64,000 nt of DNA from positions 451,204 through 515,203 of the forward strand of contig NC_002620.2 of assembly GCF_000006685.1 (NCBI RefSeq), given 5' to 3'. The translations under genes were made by a program, and so were the position numbers. The notes beneath the pieces are model-generated. The model was not told the origin of the DNA. It ran no database searches and worked only from the letters and a program-made list of their open reading frames with translations. This document shows positions 26,708 through 39,467 of this stretch, piece by piece; the stretch's first letter is position 1; each line of letters opens with the position of its first letter. Origin of the DNA: Chlamydia muridarum str. Nigg. GTDB lineage: Bacteria; Chlamydiota; Chlamydiia; Chlamydiales; Chlamydiaceae.

Positions 26708-27400
26708 ATGTTGAATGAGTCATTGTTTTTATTACAGATCCTTTTTGTGATTGGTTTTGGAGCTTTTTTTGCAACAAGAAGCGTGAGCATGTTGTCTGCA
26801 TGGGTTTCACTACTTTCTATCATTATGAATATCTTTGTATTGAAGCAAATTGTCCTGTTTGGATTTGAGGTAACTGCTGCGGATGTTTACGTCATTGGAC
26901 TTTTCTCTTGTTTGAATTGCGCTCGGGAATTTTGGGGAAAAGAGGAAGCAAAAAAAATTATTTTTGTTTCTTGGTGTAACACGCTTGCTTTTCTGCTGCT
27001 TACACAATGTCATCTTTATTTGGTTCCTTCTTCTGGGGATGTGAGTCAACTTCATTACGAAGCTCTGTTTTCGCCTTCACTGAGGATCGTTTCCGCATCT
27101 ATTATCTCAACTATGACGGTTCAATTTGTAGATTTTAAGGTGTTTGGATGGTTGAAACGATGTTCACAGGGACGTGTTTTTGGATTGCGTTCCGCTGTTT
27201 CTGTGGCGCTTTCGCAAAGCTTAGACACAGTCATTTTTTCTTTCCTTGGGCTCTATGGACTCGTTGCTAATCTTTGTGATGTTATGCTGTTTTCTTTACT
27301 ATCCAAAGGAGCCGCTCTTTTATTAGCTTCCCCTTGCGTGGCATTGGCTAAAGTGTTTTATAACAGGATGAATAAAGAAGAGACCCTTTTAAGTGATTAA
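26708..27400 (+). CDS. YhhQ-type queuosine-precursor transporter, CT140 orthologue
   Basis: 230-residue inner-membrane protein with about six hydrophobic segments. It has the VUT_1/YhhQ family signatures ADVYVIGLFSCLNCAREFWG (after the second helix) and VSVALSQSLDTVIFSFLGLY near residue 160. The family imports 7-deazaguanine precursors or queuine for tRNA queuosine synthesis. In an obligate intracellular bacterium lacking de novo synthesis this would be a salvage step. Divergent from the OppA gene. A hairpin (GAGAAC at 27443-27448 with GTTCTC at 27465-27470) lies downstream but lacks a good T-run. Confidence 0.85.
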   Translation: MLNESLFLLQILFVIGFGAFFATRSVSMLSAWVSLLSIIMNIFVLKQIVLFGFEVTAADVYVIGLFSCLNCAREFWGKEEAKKIIFVSWCNTLAFLLLTQCHLYLVPSSGDVSQLHYEALFSPSLRIVSASIISTMTVQFVDFKVFGWLKRCSQGRVFGLRSAVSVALSQSLDTVIFSFLGLYGLVANLCDVMLFSLLSKGAALLLASPCVALAKVFYNRMNKEETLLSD

Positions 27401-27574
27401 CATTTCTTGATAAGCAAGCTTTATTTAATTTTACGAATTAACGAGAACCTGTTAGCATCCCAGCGTTCTCATTTCTCTAGCTGCTAAATAATTCAAGCTT
27501 TTTGTGAAAGCAGGTGTTGCAGAGAAGGTTCTTTGCGGGTAGTTTTACGAATAGGAAGAGACAGGAAAGAATTC

Positions 27575-28039
27575 ATGTTGAAAAAGCCTAATAGAAACGA
27601 TCCTTGTCCTTGTGGATCTGGGAAGAAATATAAGCAGTGTTGTCTGAAATCTCAGACGCAAACTGTTCGCCATACTCCTGATGGGAAGTTTAGATTTTCT
27701 ATAACAGCTTCTCCTACGACTAGCTCTTCAACGGAGAGTTTTGCTAAGTTATTTCAGCGATCGGTGGATTCCTATTCCTCAGAGCAAAAAGAAGAGATGA
27801 GAAAGTTTCTTATCACCAAGAATAAGGAACCTATAGGAAAACGTGCGCTTCGAAAAGCAAAAGCAAAAGAAGAGAGAACGATTTCCAAGAAGCTCAGTCA
27901 GCATGAATTTCAAGTGTTGGATACAGATGCTTCGGATGAAAATATTTCTTCTGCGCAAGATCACGAACAGTTCCTTCCTACGCAAGAAGATTATCGTGTT
28001 CCAAAAAAAGGAGATTCGCAAGGGTCGGAAAATTCTTAA
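27575..28039 (+). CDS. SEC-C (zinc) motif protein, CT141 orthologue
   Basis: 154 residues from the ATG at 27575, which has AGGAAAG upstream. The frame continues upstream to 27533 but without a better start. The N-terminus holds a canonical SEC-C zinc motif (NRNDPCPCGSGKKYKQCC), like the SecA C-terminal zinc domain and YchJ proteins, which binds SecB or ribosomes. The remainder is charged and helical (REALRKAKAKEE-like) with a Ser/Asp/Glu-rich tail, probably disordered. No further domain is recognised. It could be a small secretion or translation adaptor; function unknown. Confidence 0.78.
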   Translation: MLKKPNRNDPCPCGSGKKYKQCCLKSQTQTVRHTPDGKFRFSITASPTTSSSTESFAKLFQRSVDSYSSEQKEEMRKFLITKNKEPIGKRALRKAKAKEERTISKKLSQHEFQVLDTDASDENISSAQDHEQFLPTQEDYRVPKKGDSQGSENS

Positions 28040-28089
28040 CTTTTTCATTGCGAATAAAGTTTTCTTTTTGTCATAATATCACTTCTTAA

Positions 28090-28162
28090 GCTGGAGTAGC
28101 TCAATTGGCAGAGCATTCGATTTGTAATCGAACGGTTGAGGGTTCAATTCCTTTCTCCAGCA
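28090..28162 (+). tRNA. tRNA-Thr (anticodon TGT)
   Basis: 73 bases. The acceptor stem GCTGGAG pairs with CTCCAGC, the discriminator is A, the D-loop reads AGCTCAATTGGCAGAGC, the anticodon loop TTTGTAA contains TGT, and the T-arm reads GAGGGTTCAATTCCTTT. CCA is not encoded. Confidence 0.95.
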
Positions 28163-28169
28163 ATTCTTT

Positions 28170-28252
28170 GGGGGTGTCGCATAGCGGTCAATTGCATCGG
28201 ACTGTAAATCCGACTCCTTACGGATACGTTGGTTCAAATCCAGCCACCCCCA
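28170..28252 (+). tRNA. tRNA-Tyr (anticodon GTA)
   Basis: 83 bases with a long variable arm (class II). The acceptor GGGGGTG pairs with CACCCCC, the anticodon loop CTGTAAA contains GTA, and the T-loop reads GGTTCAAATCC. It is seven bases after tRNA-Thr, so cotranscribed. Confidence 0.95.
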
Positions 28253-28416
28253 GGACTTCACTTTCTATATTCTCTTGTTAACAAAGTTCTAATCTCCGAA
28301 CTTTGTTTTTTTTGCATTTTTTGTTTCAACTTTCTTTTAAAAATAAAAACTAAATTATTTTTTGACTTCTATTTATTAGTTTGTTTTTTATTCAAAATAA
28401 AAACTTGGAACAATAA

Positions 28417-29259
28417 ATGAGTGCTTCTGACAAAATTATTAATGATTGTCGGTTTGACTTTGATACAACTGTTCATGGAGATCTGTTAGCTTCAAATTTA
28501 ACTACTGAAGGTGACATTACAGCAAAAACGGTTTCTGCAACCGAGACCTTTTCTGTAGGAAGAGATGTTGACGTGAAAACAAAGGACATCGTTGTTGACG
28601 GTCTTACTGGAGCCGGGGGGTATGATCTAACAACTCAAGGCAAAATTTCAATCAATCTTAAAGGGAATCGACTTAGCAATGTCAAACGCCCTGTAAATGA
28701 TACAGAACCTGTCCCTGCGAATTACATCCGAACTCCAGAATATTTTTTCTGTTCACTGAAATATGGAGCAAGAATCGAATGGAGCCAAGGATCAATTCTT
28801 CCTCTAGTAGGGCCTTCACGGCTGGTTTACCAATCGTCTCGCATTGGTAAATTTATCCGTTTTGCAGATTTCAGCGTCAATAATAATAGCATAAAAGTAG
28901 ATCCGACAGGAACCAAAGGGCTACAACTACTATCTAGAGGGTTGTATATAATCAATGTAGGTATAGGAAAACGCTGGGGATGGAACAATGGATATGGGGG
29001 AGATTACTGCTTAGGAATACCTGGAGGAGTGGGATATAGTGAGAGTTCTACGTTCAGTAGAGGAGGGTACTATGCATCTACTGCTGTAGGAACAGCTATT
29101 CATATAAGAAATAAGCTGGCTAATCCAGATGAGATTCCTATAGCTGATCAAGAGGCAATGAAGACACTTTTGGAAATACGTTACACGAGTAAAGACGATT
29201 ATTCCATCTTGTCTACTTTTTATCTTGGAGTGCTCGTATACCCAGAAGTAGGAGAATAG
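28417..29259 (+). CDS. CT142 orthologue, first of three paralogs
   Basis: 280 residues, no signal peptide. The N-terminal 90 residues are a run of short beta-strand repeats (VHGDLLASNLTTEGDITA, TFSVGRDVDVKTKDIVVDGL) like a shaft or beta-helix. The C-terminal half looks like a compact beta sandwich (LLSRGLYIINVGIGKRWGW). The two downstream genes show the same two-part plan. Such a layout recalls trimeric fibre or spike proteins, but I cannot name a family. Three bases separate it from the next gene, so CT142-144 form an operon. A weak promoter (TTGACT at 28362-28367) may precede it in very AT-rich DNA. Confidence 0.75.
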   Translation: MSASDKIINDCRFDFDTTVHGDLLASNLTTEGDITAKTVSATETFSVGRDVDVKTKDIVVDGLTGAGGYDLTTQGKISINLKGNRLSNVKRPVNDTEPVPANYIRTPEYFFCSLKYGARIEWSQGSILPLVGPSRLVYQSSRIGKFIRFADFSVNNNSIKVDPTGTKGLQLLSRGLYIINVGIGKRWGWNNGYGGDYCLGIPGGVGYSESSTFSRGGYYASTAVGTAIHIRNKLANPDEIPIADQEAMKTLLEIRYTSKDDYSILSTFYLGVLVYPEVGE

Positions 29260-29261
29260 TT

Positions 29262-30101
29262 ATGAAGAAAAATTTTTTAAAAGGAGTTGTTCCTATTCCC
29301 GGTTTGAGCACAGATGAGGGAACGGGGGTTAAAGATCAAAACTTATGGCTAAACAATGCAACTCTCAATGTAAGGGGTGATGCTACCGTTGAAGACAAGG
29401 TAACTGGACGAGATTTGAATGTGACAGGTCCTAAAATACAAACAGATGTTGATCTATCGGTAGGAAGAGATGTTAAAGGAGGGCGAACTGAACTTGGAGA
29501 AACGGTTCTGAAAGGAGATTTTAGCATCAAGTGTGATATGGGACAAGCCCCTCAGTTTACAAACTTGAGTGATCCTCTTTCAGCAAGAGATGCGATTACG
29601 TTTGACTATTATCGAGATAGGTCTACGCAAGCCTATAATTGCGTAACTGGATATAGGGTGTCCGTTGCAGGAGAGAGTTTTCTTGATCTGCATGCGAACA
29701 ATAGCAGAGACGTAGAGTCGTTTACTCCTATGTATCGAAACAGATTCTATTGGAACGGCAATGATAAACAAAGGCTATACTTAAAAAGTCCTGGAATTTA
29801 CCAGGTAGCTTTTCAGATATTGCGCAATTCGGGATATCACGCAGGGAATGACGACCCAACTGTCTTCTTAAGGTTATATACTTCCGAATATGAATACACA
29901 AATCTCTGTACAGGAGACACAAGAGGATTCTCTCAGGGTAATACGACCAACACTTCTTTGTATTCCATATTTTCTATCCCGTCCATAGGAGACGAGATGC
30001 CATTTGTACGTGTCTTTACTAAAATTTATATTGATATAGCTCGTACAATGATTAACGTGATCTGGTTCCCATTCGGGTCTTCTTATACGGAGGAGGATTA
30101 A
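29262..30101 (+). CDS. CT143 orthologue, second of three paralogs
   Basis: 279 residues. The N-terminal shaft-like part (LNVRGDATVEDKVTGRDLNV, LSVGRDVKGGRTELGETVL) shares the SVGRDV element with the first gene. The C-terminal domain shares the pattern LKSPGIYQVAFQIL with LLSRGLYIINVGIG of CT142. Stop and next start are adjacent (TAA ATG at 30099-30104). Reported in C. trachomatis as an immunogenic protein, but function is unknown. No transmembrane segment or signal peptide is seen. Confidence 0.75.
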   Translation: MKKNFLKGVVPIPGLSTDEGTGVKDQNLWLNNATLNVRGDATVEDKVTGRDLNVTGPKIQTDVDLSVGRDVKGGRTELGETVLKGDFSIKCDMGQAPQFTNLSDPLSARDAITFDYYRDRSTQAYNCVTGYRVSVAGESFLDLHANNSRDVESFTPMYRNRFYWNGNDKQRLYLKSPGIYQVAFQILRNSGYHAGNDDPTVFLRLYTSEYEYTNLCTGDTRGFSQGNTTNTSLYSIFSIPSIGDEMPFVRVFTKIYIDIARTMINVIWFPFGSSYTEED

Positions 30102-30965
30102 ATGACGACTCCTACAAATAATAACACCGATGTTTCTTTCCCAACATTTGTGCGTTTGAATATAGAGACGTTAGGGCTAAACGAAGAAAAAAAGAAAAAA
30201 GCTGTTATGATTTCAGAAATGTTAACAGCCAATGATATGGATATTACACAGGATTTGACTAGTAGTACGGCAAAACTTGAGTGTAAGCAAGATCTTATTG
30301 CTAGAGGTAATTTTAAGATTACTAATCCCCAATCAGATATTTTTTTCAACGGTCGAGTAAACTTAGCAGATAATACTGTAGATTATAAGCTATCCTCTAA
30401 CAATCAACCAGTTTCATTTACGGAGATTAATTCTCGTCAAGGCAAACAGTATGTCCCCTATGGGTTATACAAGATAGGGGAGCCCAAAGTAAGTATGCGT
30501 TCAGCTACTTCTTCAGGCCATGTAGGTTCTGGAGATACTGGAGGTGGTGGGGCTGAGGTTCTTTGGGATGCCTATAATGAGGTAATGAAGGACACTCAAG
30601 ATGAAGCGGTAAGCTTAGATTCTTCACATCGGGGTAAATTATTTTTCACAGCTTCTCCCGAAGCTCCGATTCTATTCCGACTTTCTGTCTTTTTAAGAAA
30701 AAGTGGGGCCTGGTTGGATAACGGAGTAGGAGGACCAGTTAGTCTATATGCAAATACCTATGAGGTCGGAGGAAAAGTAGTGCGTAGAATATTAGGAACT
30801 GCGGTTTGTTATGGATCCACCTGGTATACAACAGTTCCCATGTTTTGGTGTGCAGCTACTTACTATGCGACTTCAATGGGATATTTCCAGCTGATTGTGG
30901 AACAACGAAACTTCCGGGTTGCTTCTTTTTCTTGGAATGTTGTTCGCTTGCCATTTGTTCCATAA
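30102..30965 (+). CDS. CT144 orthologue, third of three paralogs
   Basis: 287 residues with the same two-part plan. The N-terminus is helical and charged (NEEKKKKAVMISEML) before shaft-like repeats (LTSSTAKLECKQDLIARGNF). The C-terminal domain has the FTASPEAPILFRLSVFLRKS element. A Gly/Ser linker lies near residue 140 (SSGHVGSGDTGGGG). Last gene of the trio, followed by a hairpin terminator. Function unknown. Confidence 0.75.
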   Translation: MTTPTNNNTDVSFPTFVRLNIETLGLNEEKKKKAVMISEMLTANDMDITQDLTSSTAKLECKQDLIARGNFKITNPQSDIFFNGRVNLADNTVDYKLSSNNQPVSFTEINSRQGKQYVPYGLYKIGEPKVSMRSATSSGHVGSGDTGGGGAEVLWDAYNEVMKDTQDEAVSLDSSHRGKLFFTASPEAPILFRLSVFLRKSGAWLDNGVGGPVSLYANTYEVGGKVVRRILGTAVCYGSTWYTTVPMFWCAATYYATSMGYFQLIVEQRNFRVASFSWNVVRLPFVP

Positions 30966-30984
30966 CAAAGGTTCTTTGCTTATG

Positions 30985-31018
30985 CCGCTTGGCTAGCCGT
31001 TAGTTAAGCGGTTCTTTT
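30985..31018 (+). terminator. Terminator after the CT142-144 operon
   Basis: CCGCTT at 30985-30990 pairs with AAGCGG at 31006-31011. An internal palindrome GGCTAGCC lies at 30991-30998, and TTCTTTTT follows. It sits 20 bases after the last stop codon. Confidence 0.65.
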
Positions 31019-31048
31019 TAGTAAAATAAAACAAGGAATCTTTTGTTG

Positions 31049-31077
31049 TAGACTGATCGAAAAGCTACAAGTATAGT
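31049..31077 (+). promoter_or_regulatory. Candidate promoter of pkn1
   Basis: TAGACT at 31049-31054, a 17-base spacer and TATAGT at 31072-31077, about 70 bases upstream of the start codon. Confidence 0.4.
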
Positions 31078-31144
31078 ACTAGGAAGAGAAGGCACTTAGT
31101 AGGCTCAGTCAAAGAACTTCGAAACAGGTATAAGGGTCCCAAAA

Positions 31145-34982
<3,838 letters not shown>

Positions 34983-35045
34983 CTAATTTCAAGATGCGTT
35001 TTACAAAGCTTTTATCAAGAGATCTGAGATTTATATGTAAGAATT

Positions 35046-35054
35046 TGGTATAAT
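35046..35054 (+). promoter_or_regulatory. Extended -10 promoter element for the CT147-like gene
   Basis: TGGTATAAT matches TGnTATAAT exactly, 33 bases before the start codon. No good -35 is present at the usual distance, consistent with an extended -10 promoter. Confidence 0.45.
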
Positions 35055-35086
35055 ATTTTTCTTTAAAAAAGATTTTTTAGGAAAAT

Positions 35087-38000
35087 ATGACAAATCCGGC
35101 TGCAACTTTATCGACAAGTCCGGACCTTTCTTTGAAAGAGAGACTGGACGCTTCTGGTCAGCTATGCACTCAAGCTGGTCAAGGGAGTCCTCAGCCTCTG
35201 AGCTTAGAAGCTCGACGCTTGAATTCTAACTTCTCTATGCGACGGGATTTGGTCGATGTTGTAGAAAAAGCTATTGAAAGCACCAAGGGGAATGAGCTCA
35301 AGAAACTTACTATATATGAAATTGCTCTAAAAGTTTGTACGGTGATCGGGGCTGCGATTCTTTTCGCTATTCCTCTTTGTATGTTGCTTGGAGTTCCTTT
35401 ATGGATCCCTGTTGTTATTTGTATAGGTGCAGGAATTACGTTCAGTATTGTTAAGGGCTGTTTACGAAGAAGGTGTCAGCAGATCCGACAAGAATATCGC
35501 GCTCTGCATCTGTATCATCGTTATCTGCTTTCTAATAAAGACTCTATCGACGGGACTTTTTTGAGTCGTTTCGATGTTCGTGTTCGAAAGCCTGAGGAAA
35601 AATTACACGGAGTAGATTCTGAAAAACGCGGAGATAATCATCCAATAGCTGCGGATCGAAAATATGATTTTGCTGGATTAGCTCATCAACGTTATCAGGT
35701 AGATGCCGCTATTGGAATACCATCTGTTCAAAATAGTTTTTGGAGATCTGCAGCTCAACAAGTGAAAGTTGTTAAAGATGAGATTATCTCAGGGGAAAAG
35801 ACTAGTGAAGATCTACGTCTTATATCTAAACAAGCTTTGCAAGTAGCTGGTATAGATTTTTCTGGAGCAGCAGGAAAAGAGTCCGTACTAGATGTAGCTA
35901 AATCTTTAGCAAGTTTATTAGCCTTTGGGGCTCAAGTTGGGAAAGATGCCCAAAAATCTACACAGCAATATCATCAGCGATTTTTTGGCAGTCCTCTTCT
36001 TGCAACATGGTGTGGGGCAGATCTTTCTTTGGCAGCTCAAGATTTTGTTGCGCAAGGAAAGAATTTTTTAGACGTTTCTAGCCGTCATTATGCGACGCTT
36101 CAAATTGCTATTGAAAAGGTACAGTTGGTGCCCGTGTTATGTAAGATCCGGGGATGGAAAGATAGGATTCGTTCCCTAGCTCAACAAAAAACACTCACGG
36201 CAGCTCTTTTACGCAAGTTGTATTGTGAAATCGAAGATGCTATGCATGAGATCTGTATTGAAGATGGGATTTCTCCTTATATACAGGATCAGGTGCGGAT
36301 TGTAACGCAAAAGTGTTTGCGAGAAGAGTTAAAAGATCTTCTTGGGAAAACAGATGAAGAACTGAAACCATGTGATCTTTCTAAGATACAGAGAAGCGTC
36401 TGTTTGTTTGCAACTTCCGTTGTTTCTCTTTTAGAGGGTCGAATGGGGGTTTCAGAAAAAAGTTCGATAAAAGAAATAGAAGAAACCGTTTATCGGGAGT
36501 TAGGCAGTACCATTTTACAATTGGGGGGATTATCTGGTGGAATTACCCCATTGATTGACAATGTGCATAAAGCTATTAGACAGGGAAGAGCTCTAAGTAA
36601 TGAACTCCGCCAATCAATACAGTTACACCCAGAGCGACGTTTCCATCGCTTGCAGGCTAAGGTAGAAAAATTACAAGGATTTATCCGCGATCCAAAGTGG
36701 GGGGCTTCCGCAGTTCACCTTTCTTCTCAAGAGACGTTAGAGCAAAAACGCCAGTTGCTTGACAAATTGACTGGAATCCAAACGCTCTTATCAGATTGGG
36801 AGACACGTTACAGTGTGTTTAAAGAGACGAAATTGACTCACATTGTAATGGAAGACTTCTTCAAAGAAACCGAAAAATTTTTAAATTCTCACTCTGCTGT
36901 AGCAGAGTCATGTTCTTTGGATTGTTCTGTCGAAGAGCTGAAGGACTGCGATCAGGCTTTGAACGCAGATTTAGGAAATATAGAGAAGGTTATGAATCCA
37001 GCAGATGTAGAATCTGCGGAGAGGGAATTTAAGCAGTTAATATCAGATCTAGCTGGCGTACAAGAGCAGCTAGACCAGCTTTCTGTCCCTATTTGTGAAG
37101 AAGGGGTGAGTGGTAAACGTCTCTTATTGAATACACTGCTCTCCCATCCAGATACTCTACAGAAGAAAGAGTTAGAAAAAAGGGCTGCTTTAGAAGCTTT
37201 CACTTCGGGAGAGGATCCAGAGTTTCCTGTCAGAAAAGAGGAAACTTTAGATATGGTTTCTAGTGGATATGACTATCTTTCTAATCTTTTAGGTAAGATC
37301 AACTCCTTTGAATCTATTTTGGAAGAATCTAGAGATAAGAAGATCTCTTCCCAATATATGCAGCAGTTAATGGGCTTAGCGAATGAAATTTCTTATGAGT
37401 TATCTTCGTCCCGAAAAGATCCGATAGACAACCTATTGTGTCGATTAGAAGGGTTAAGTACATCGATTCCTCTAGAAGAGAGTGTTGAAGTTTCCTCATC
37501 CCCTGTGGCAGAAAAAATTGCGCGGGCTTCTTATCAGCGAATTAATAGGGTGGAGAAAAGCAAAGTTTCCAAAACGTTAAAGGCTTTTACACACCTTATT
37601 AAGGAATTGCGAAGATCTTTACGTAAAGCAATGCTCTCTAAAGCTGTAGTGGCTGCGGTCCTTTCTATCGCCTTTTCTTGCCTAGCCATTGCGCTATTTT
37701 CTGTACAGCTGACTTGGTTGCCTATCGCTTTTTGTGTCATTGCCTTAGTGCTGGAGGCTATCCCTGCTGCATTGTCTATTTGGGTAGATAAAGAGAACTG
37801 GAAGGTAGAAGTTGCTTCTCTTGCGAAGGAGTTGTCTTCAGACAAAAGGAAGCTTCCTTATCCAGAGATGGATGTTCAAAATATCAGAAAGTTGAAAGGC
37901 CTTAAAGACTCCTATGGGTTAGATGGTGTTTCTGAATTGCGTGTAGCGGAAGCAGCTTTATTGGGAGCAAAAAAACTTCCGGAAGAGCAAAAGCAGGATA

Positions 38001-39397
38001 CTTTGCAGAGTACGATAAAAGCATTGAGAGCCGATTTGAAGGTTCTTAACAAGAAGTTTAAAAGGCTTCCGGAATCCTATCAGCCTAAAAAATCGTCAGA
38101 AGCTGTCTCAGCGAAACGAAGCAATGGAAACGCTGCTTCAGTAGAAAAAGAGCTAGCTGCTCTAGAAGAAAAACAAAAAGAGTGCCATGCTGCCTGCTTA
38201 CAATTTGAAACTGAAAGTTCGAGATTTTTGGCAGAACGGAATAGAGCAAAATTGTTTGAGTCTAAAATAGCTCAACAACGTAAAGAAAGGGAGGAGCTAG
38301 GGAATCAGGAAGCGCGCTATACTCAGGTAATCAGTTGTTTAGAAGCGTTTATTGCAAGAAAAGGCGTATCTGCTCAGCACAAGTCTAAAGAAGATCTTTC
38401 TCTCAAAATAACTGAGTTGTTGTCTCTTAACAATCAGAGTCTCAAAAAACGAGATTGTAACCCGCTCTCTAGGATGCAAGGACGATTTCAAGCATTTGCT
38501 GAAGAAGGGTGCTTACAAGACGTCAAGGGATTGTTGGAATTGAATATGTGTTTAGGTTCCGCCGAATTTTCTCTGTATCGTGATGAACAAAATCGAATGA
38601 GTTCCGAGAGATTTCCCTTCCAGAATTCGCAGCAACTTCTTCAGTACGGTAAAAATCTTTTCGATTCTTATGATAAAGGCGATCGAACTCCACTTTTGCA
38701 GTTTATTTTAGGATCTGGATGGGGGGCGATTCGTGAAGCTTGCTTCGAGCTGAAATCTTTAAATAAACGTAAGCAAAAAGGCTCTTCTTTTGCTCCTGAA
38801 GATTATGAGAACGCTTGTAAAGCTTTAAAGAGGTTCCTTAAAGCACGAGAAAGTCTACGTTTTAAACTTAGCCTCCCTTTAGGGGGAAATAGTGAGTTAG
38901 AGATTGGATTGCAACATCACATACGGAATCAGCAATGGACAAAGGATCGTTTAACAGGTAGACACCAAGAGTGTTGTCGAGATATTTTGCAGCATTTAGA
39001 AGATTGGATTACGAAAACTCGAAACGAGTCCCAAGAATGCCAAAAAGTAGAAACGGAAATACAAAACTTTTGCCAAAAAGAAGGATCCTGCAAAAATTTA
39101 CAAGATAGTGTGAAGATTCTATTTTCTAATTTACAGGCAGATCTGAACAAAATTCCTCAGGATATTCTTCGAGCTGTCTTACGTTCTCTATCCTTGAAGC
39201 TTTGTTATATTATGGACAAGAAATTAGAATGTGAGAAGTTGGAGGAAAAATTTGCTAAGGTTGACGCTGTTGTTAAAATAAAAGAGTCTGAGTTCGAGGA
39301 GCATGGAGAGAAGTGGTTTGATCAGTATCAACTGTTACAAACTCAAATGAAACAGCTAGAGCTACAAAAAGAGAAATTATTGGCGGAGAAAAACTAA
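35087..39397 (+). CDS. Giant coiled-coil inclusion-type protein, CT147 orthologue
   Basis: 1436 residues. Two separate bilobed hydrophobic hairpins are present: residues about 88-125 (VIGAAILFAIPLCMLLGVPL, then VVICIGAGITFSIV) and about 850-905 (AVVAAVLSIAFSCLAIALFS, then LPIAFCVIALVLEAIPAAL). Between and after them are long Leu/Glu/Lys-rich helices with coiled-coil character, strongest at the C-terminus. The C. trachomatis protein is described as resembling human EEA1. Its two Inc-like hairpins suggest insertion in the inclusion membrane with a large cytosolic domain that could tether host vesicles; that function is inference. No signal peptide. Confidence 0.82.
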   Translation: MTNPAATLSTSPDLSLKERLDASGQLCTQAGQGSPQPLSLEARRLNSNFSMRRDLVDVVEKAIESTKGNELKKLTIYEIALKVCTVIGAAILFAIPLCMLLGVPLWIPVVICIGAGITFSIVKGCLRRRCQQIRQEYRALHLYHRYLLSNKDSIDGTFLSRFDVRVRKPEEKLHGVDSEKRGDNHPIAADRKYDFAGLAHQRYQVDAAIGIPSVQNSFWRSAAQQVKVVKDEIISGEKTSEDLRLISKQALQVAGIDFSGAAGKESVLDVAKSLASLLAFGAQVGKDAQKSTQQYHQRFFGSPLLATWCGADLSLAAQDFVAQGKNFLDVSSRHYATLQIAIEKVQLVPVLCKIRGWKDRIRSLAQQKTLTAALLRKLYCEIEDAMHEICIEDGISPYIQDQVRIVTQKCLREELKDLLGKTDEELKPCDLSKIQRSVCLFATSVVSLLEGRMGVSEKSSIKEIEETVYRELGSTILQLGGLSGGITPLIDNVHKAIRQGRALSNELRQSIQLHPERRFHRLQAKVEKLQGFIRDPKWGASAVHLSSQETLEQKRQLLDKLTGIQTLLSDWETRYSVFKETKLTHIVMEDFFKETEKFLNSHSAVAESCSLDCSVEELKDCDQALNADLGNIEKVMNPADVESAEREFKQLISDLAGVQEQLDQLSVPICEEGVSGKRLLLNTLLSHPDTLQKKELEKRAALEAFTSGEDPEFPVRKEETLDMVSSGYDYLSNLLGKINSFESILEESRDKKISSQYMQQLMGLANEISYELSSSRKDPIDNLLCRLEGLSTSIPLEESVEVSSSPVAEKIARASYQRINRVEKSKVSKTLKAFTHLIKELRRSLRKAMLSKAVVAAVLSIAFSCLAIALFSVQLTWLPIAFCVIALVLEAIPAALSIWVDKENWKVEVASLAKELSSDKRKLPYPEMDVQNIRKLKGLKDSYGLDGVSELRVAEAALLGAKKLPEEQKQDTLQSTIKALRADLKVLNKKFKRLPESYQPKKSSEAVSAKRSNGNAASVEKELAALEEKQKECHAACLQFETESSRFLAERNRAKLFESKIAQQRKEREELGNQEARYTQVISCLEAFIARKGVSAQHKSKEDLSLKITELLSLNNQSLKKRDCNPLSRMQGRFQAFAEEGCLQDVKGLLELNMCLGSAEFSLYRDEQNRMSSERFPFQNSQQLLQYGKNLFDSYDKGDRTPLLQFILGSGWGAIREACFELKSLNKRKQKGSSFAPEDYENACKALKRFLKARESLRFKLSLPLGGNSELEIGLQHHIRNQQWTKDRLTGRHQECCRDILQHLEDWITKTRNESQECQKVETEIQNFCQKEGSCKNLQDSVKILFSNLQADLNKIPQDILRAVLRSLSLKLCYIMDKKLECEKLEEKFAKVDAVVKIKESEFEEHGEKWFDQYQLLQTQMKQLELQKEKLLAEKN

Positions 39398-39467
39398 AAA
39401 GAAGAGAGGTTTTTGGTAAACCTCTCCTTCTGTTAGAATGAAGTTTTGAGATCAAGGATTTCGTTAA

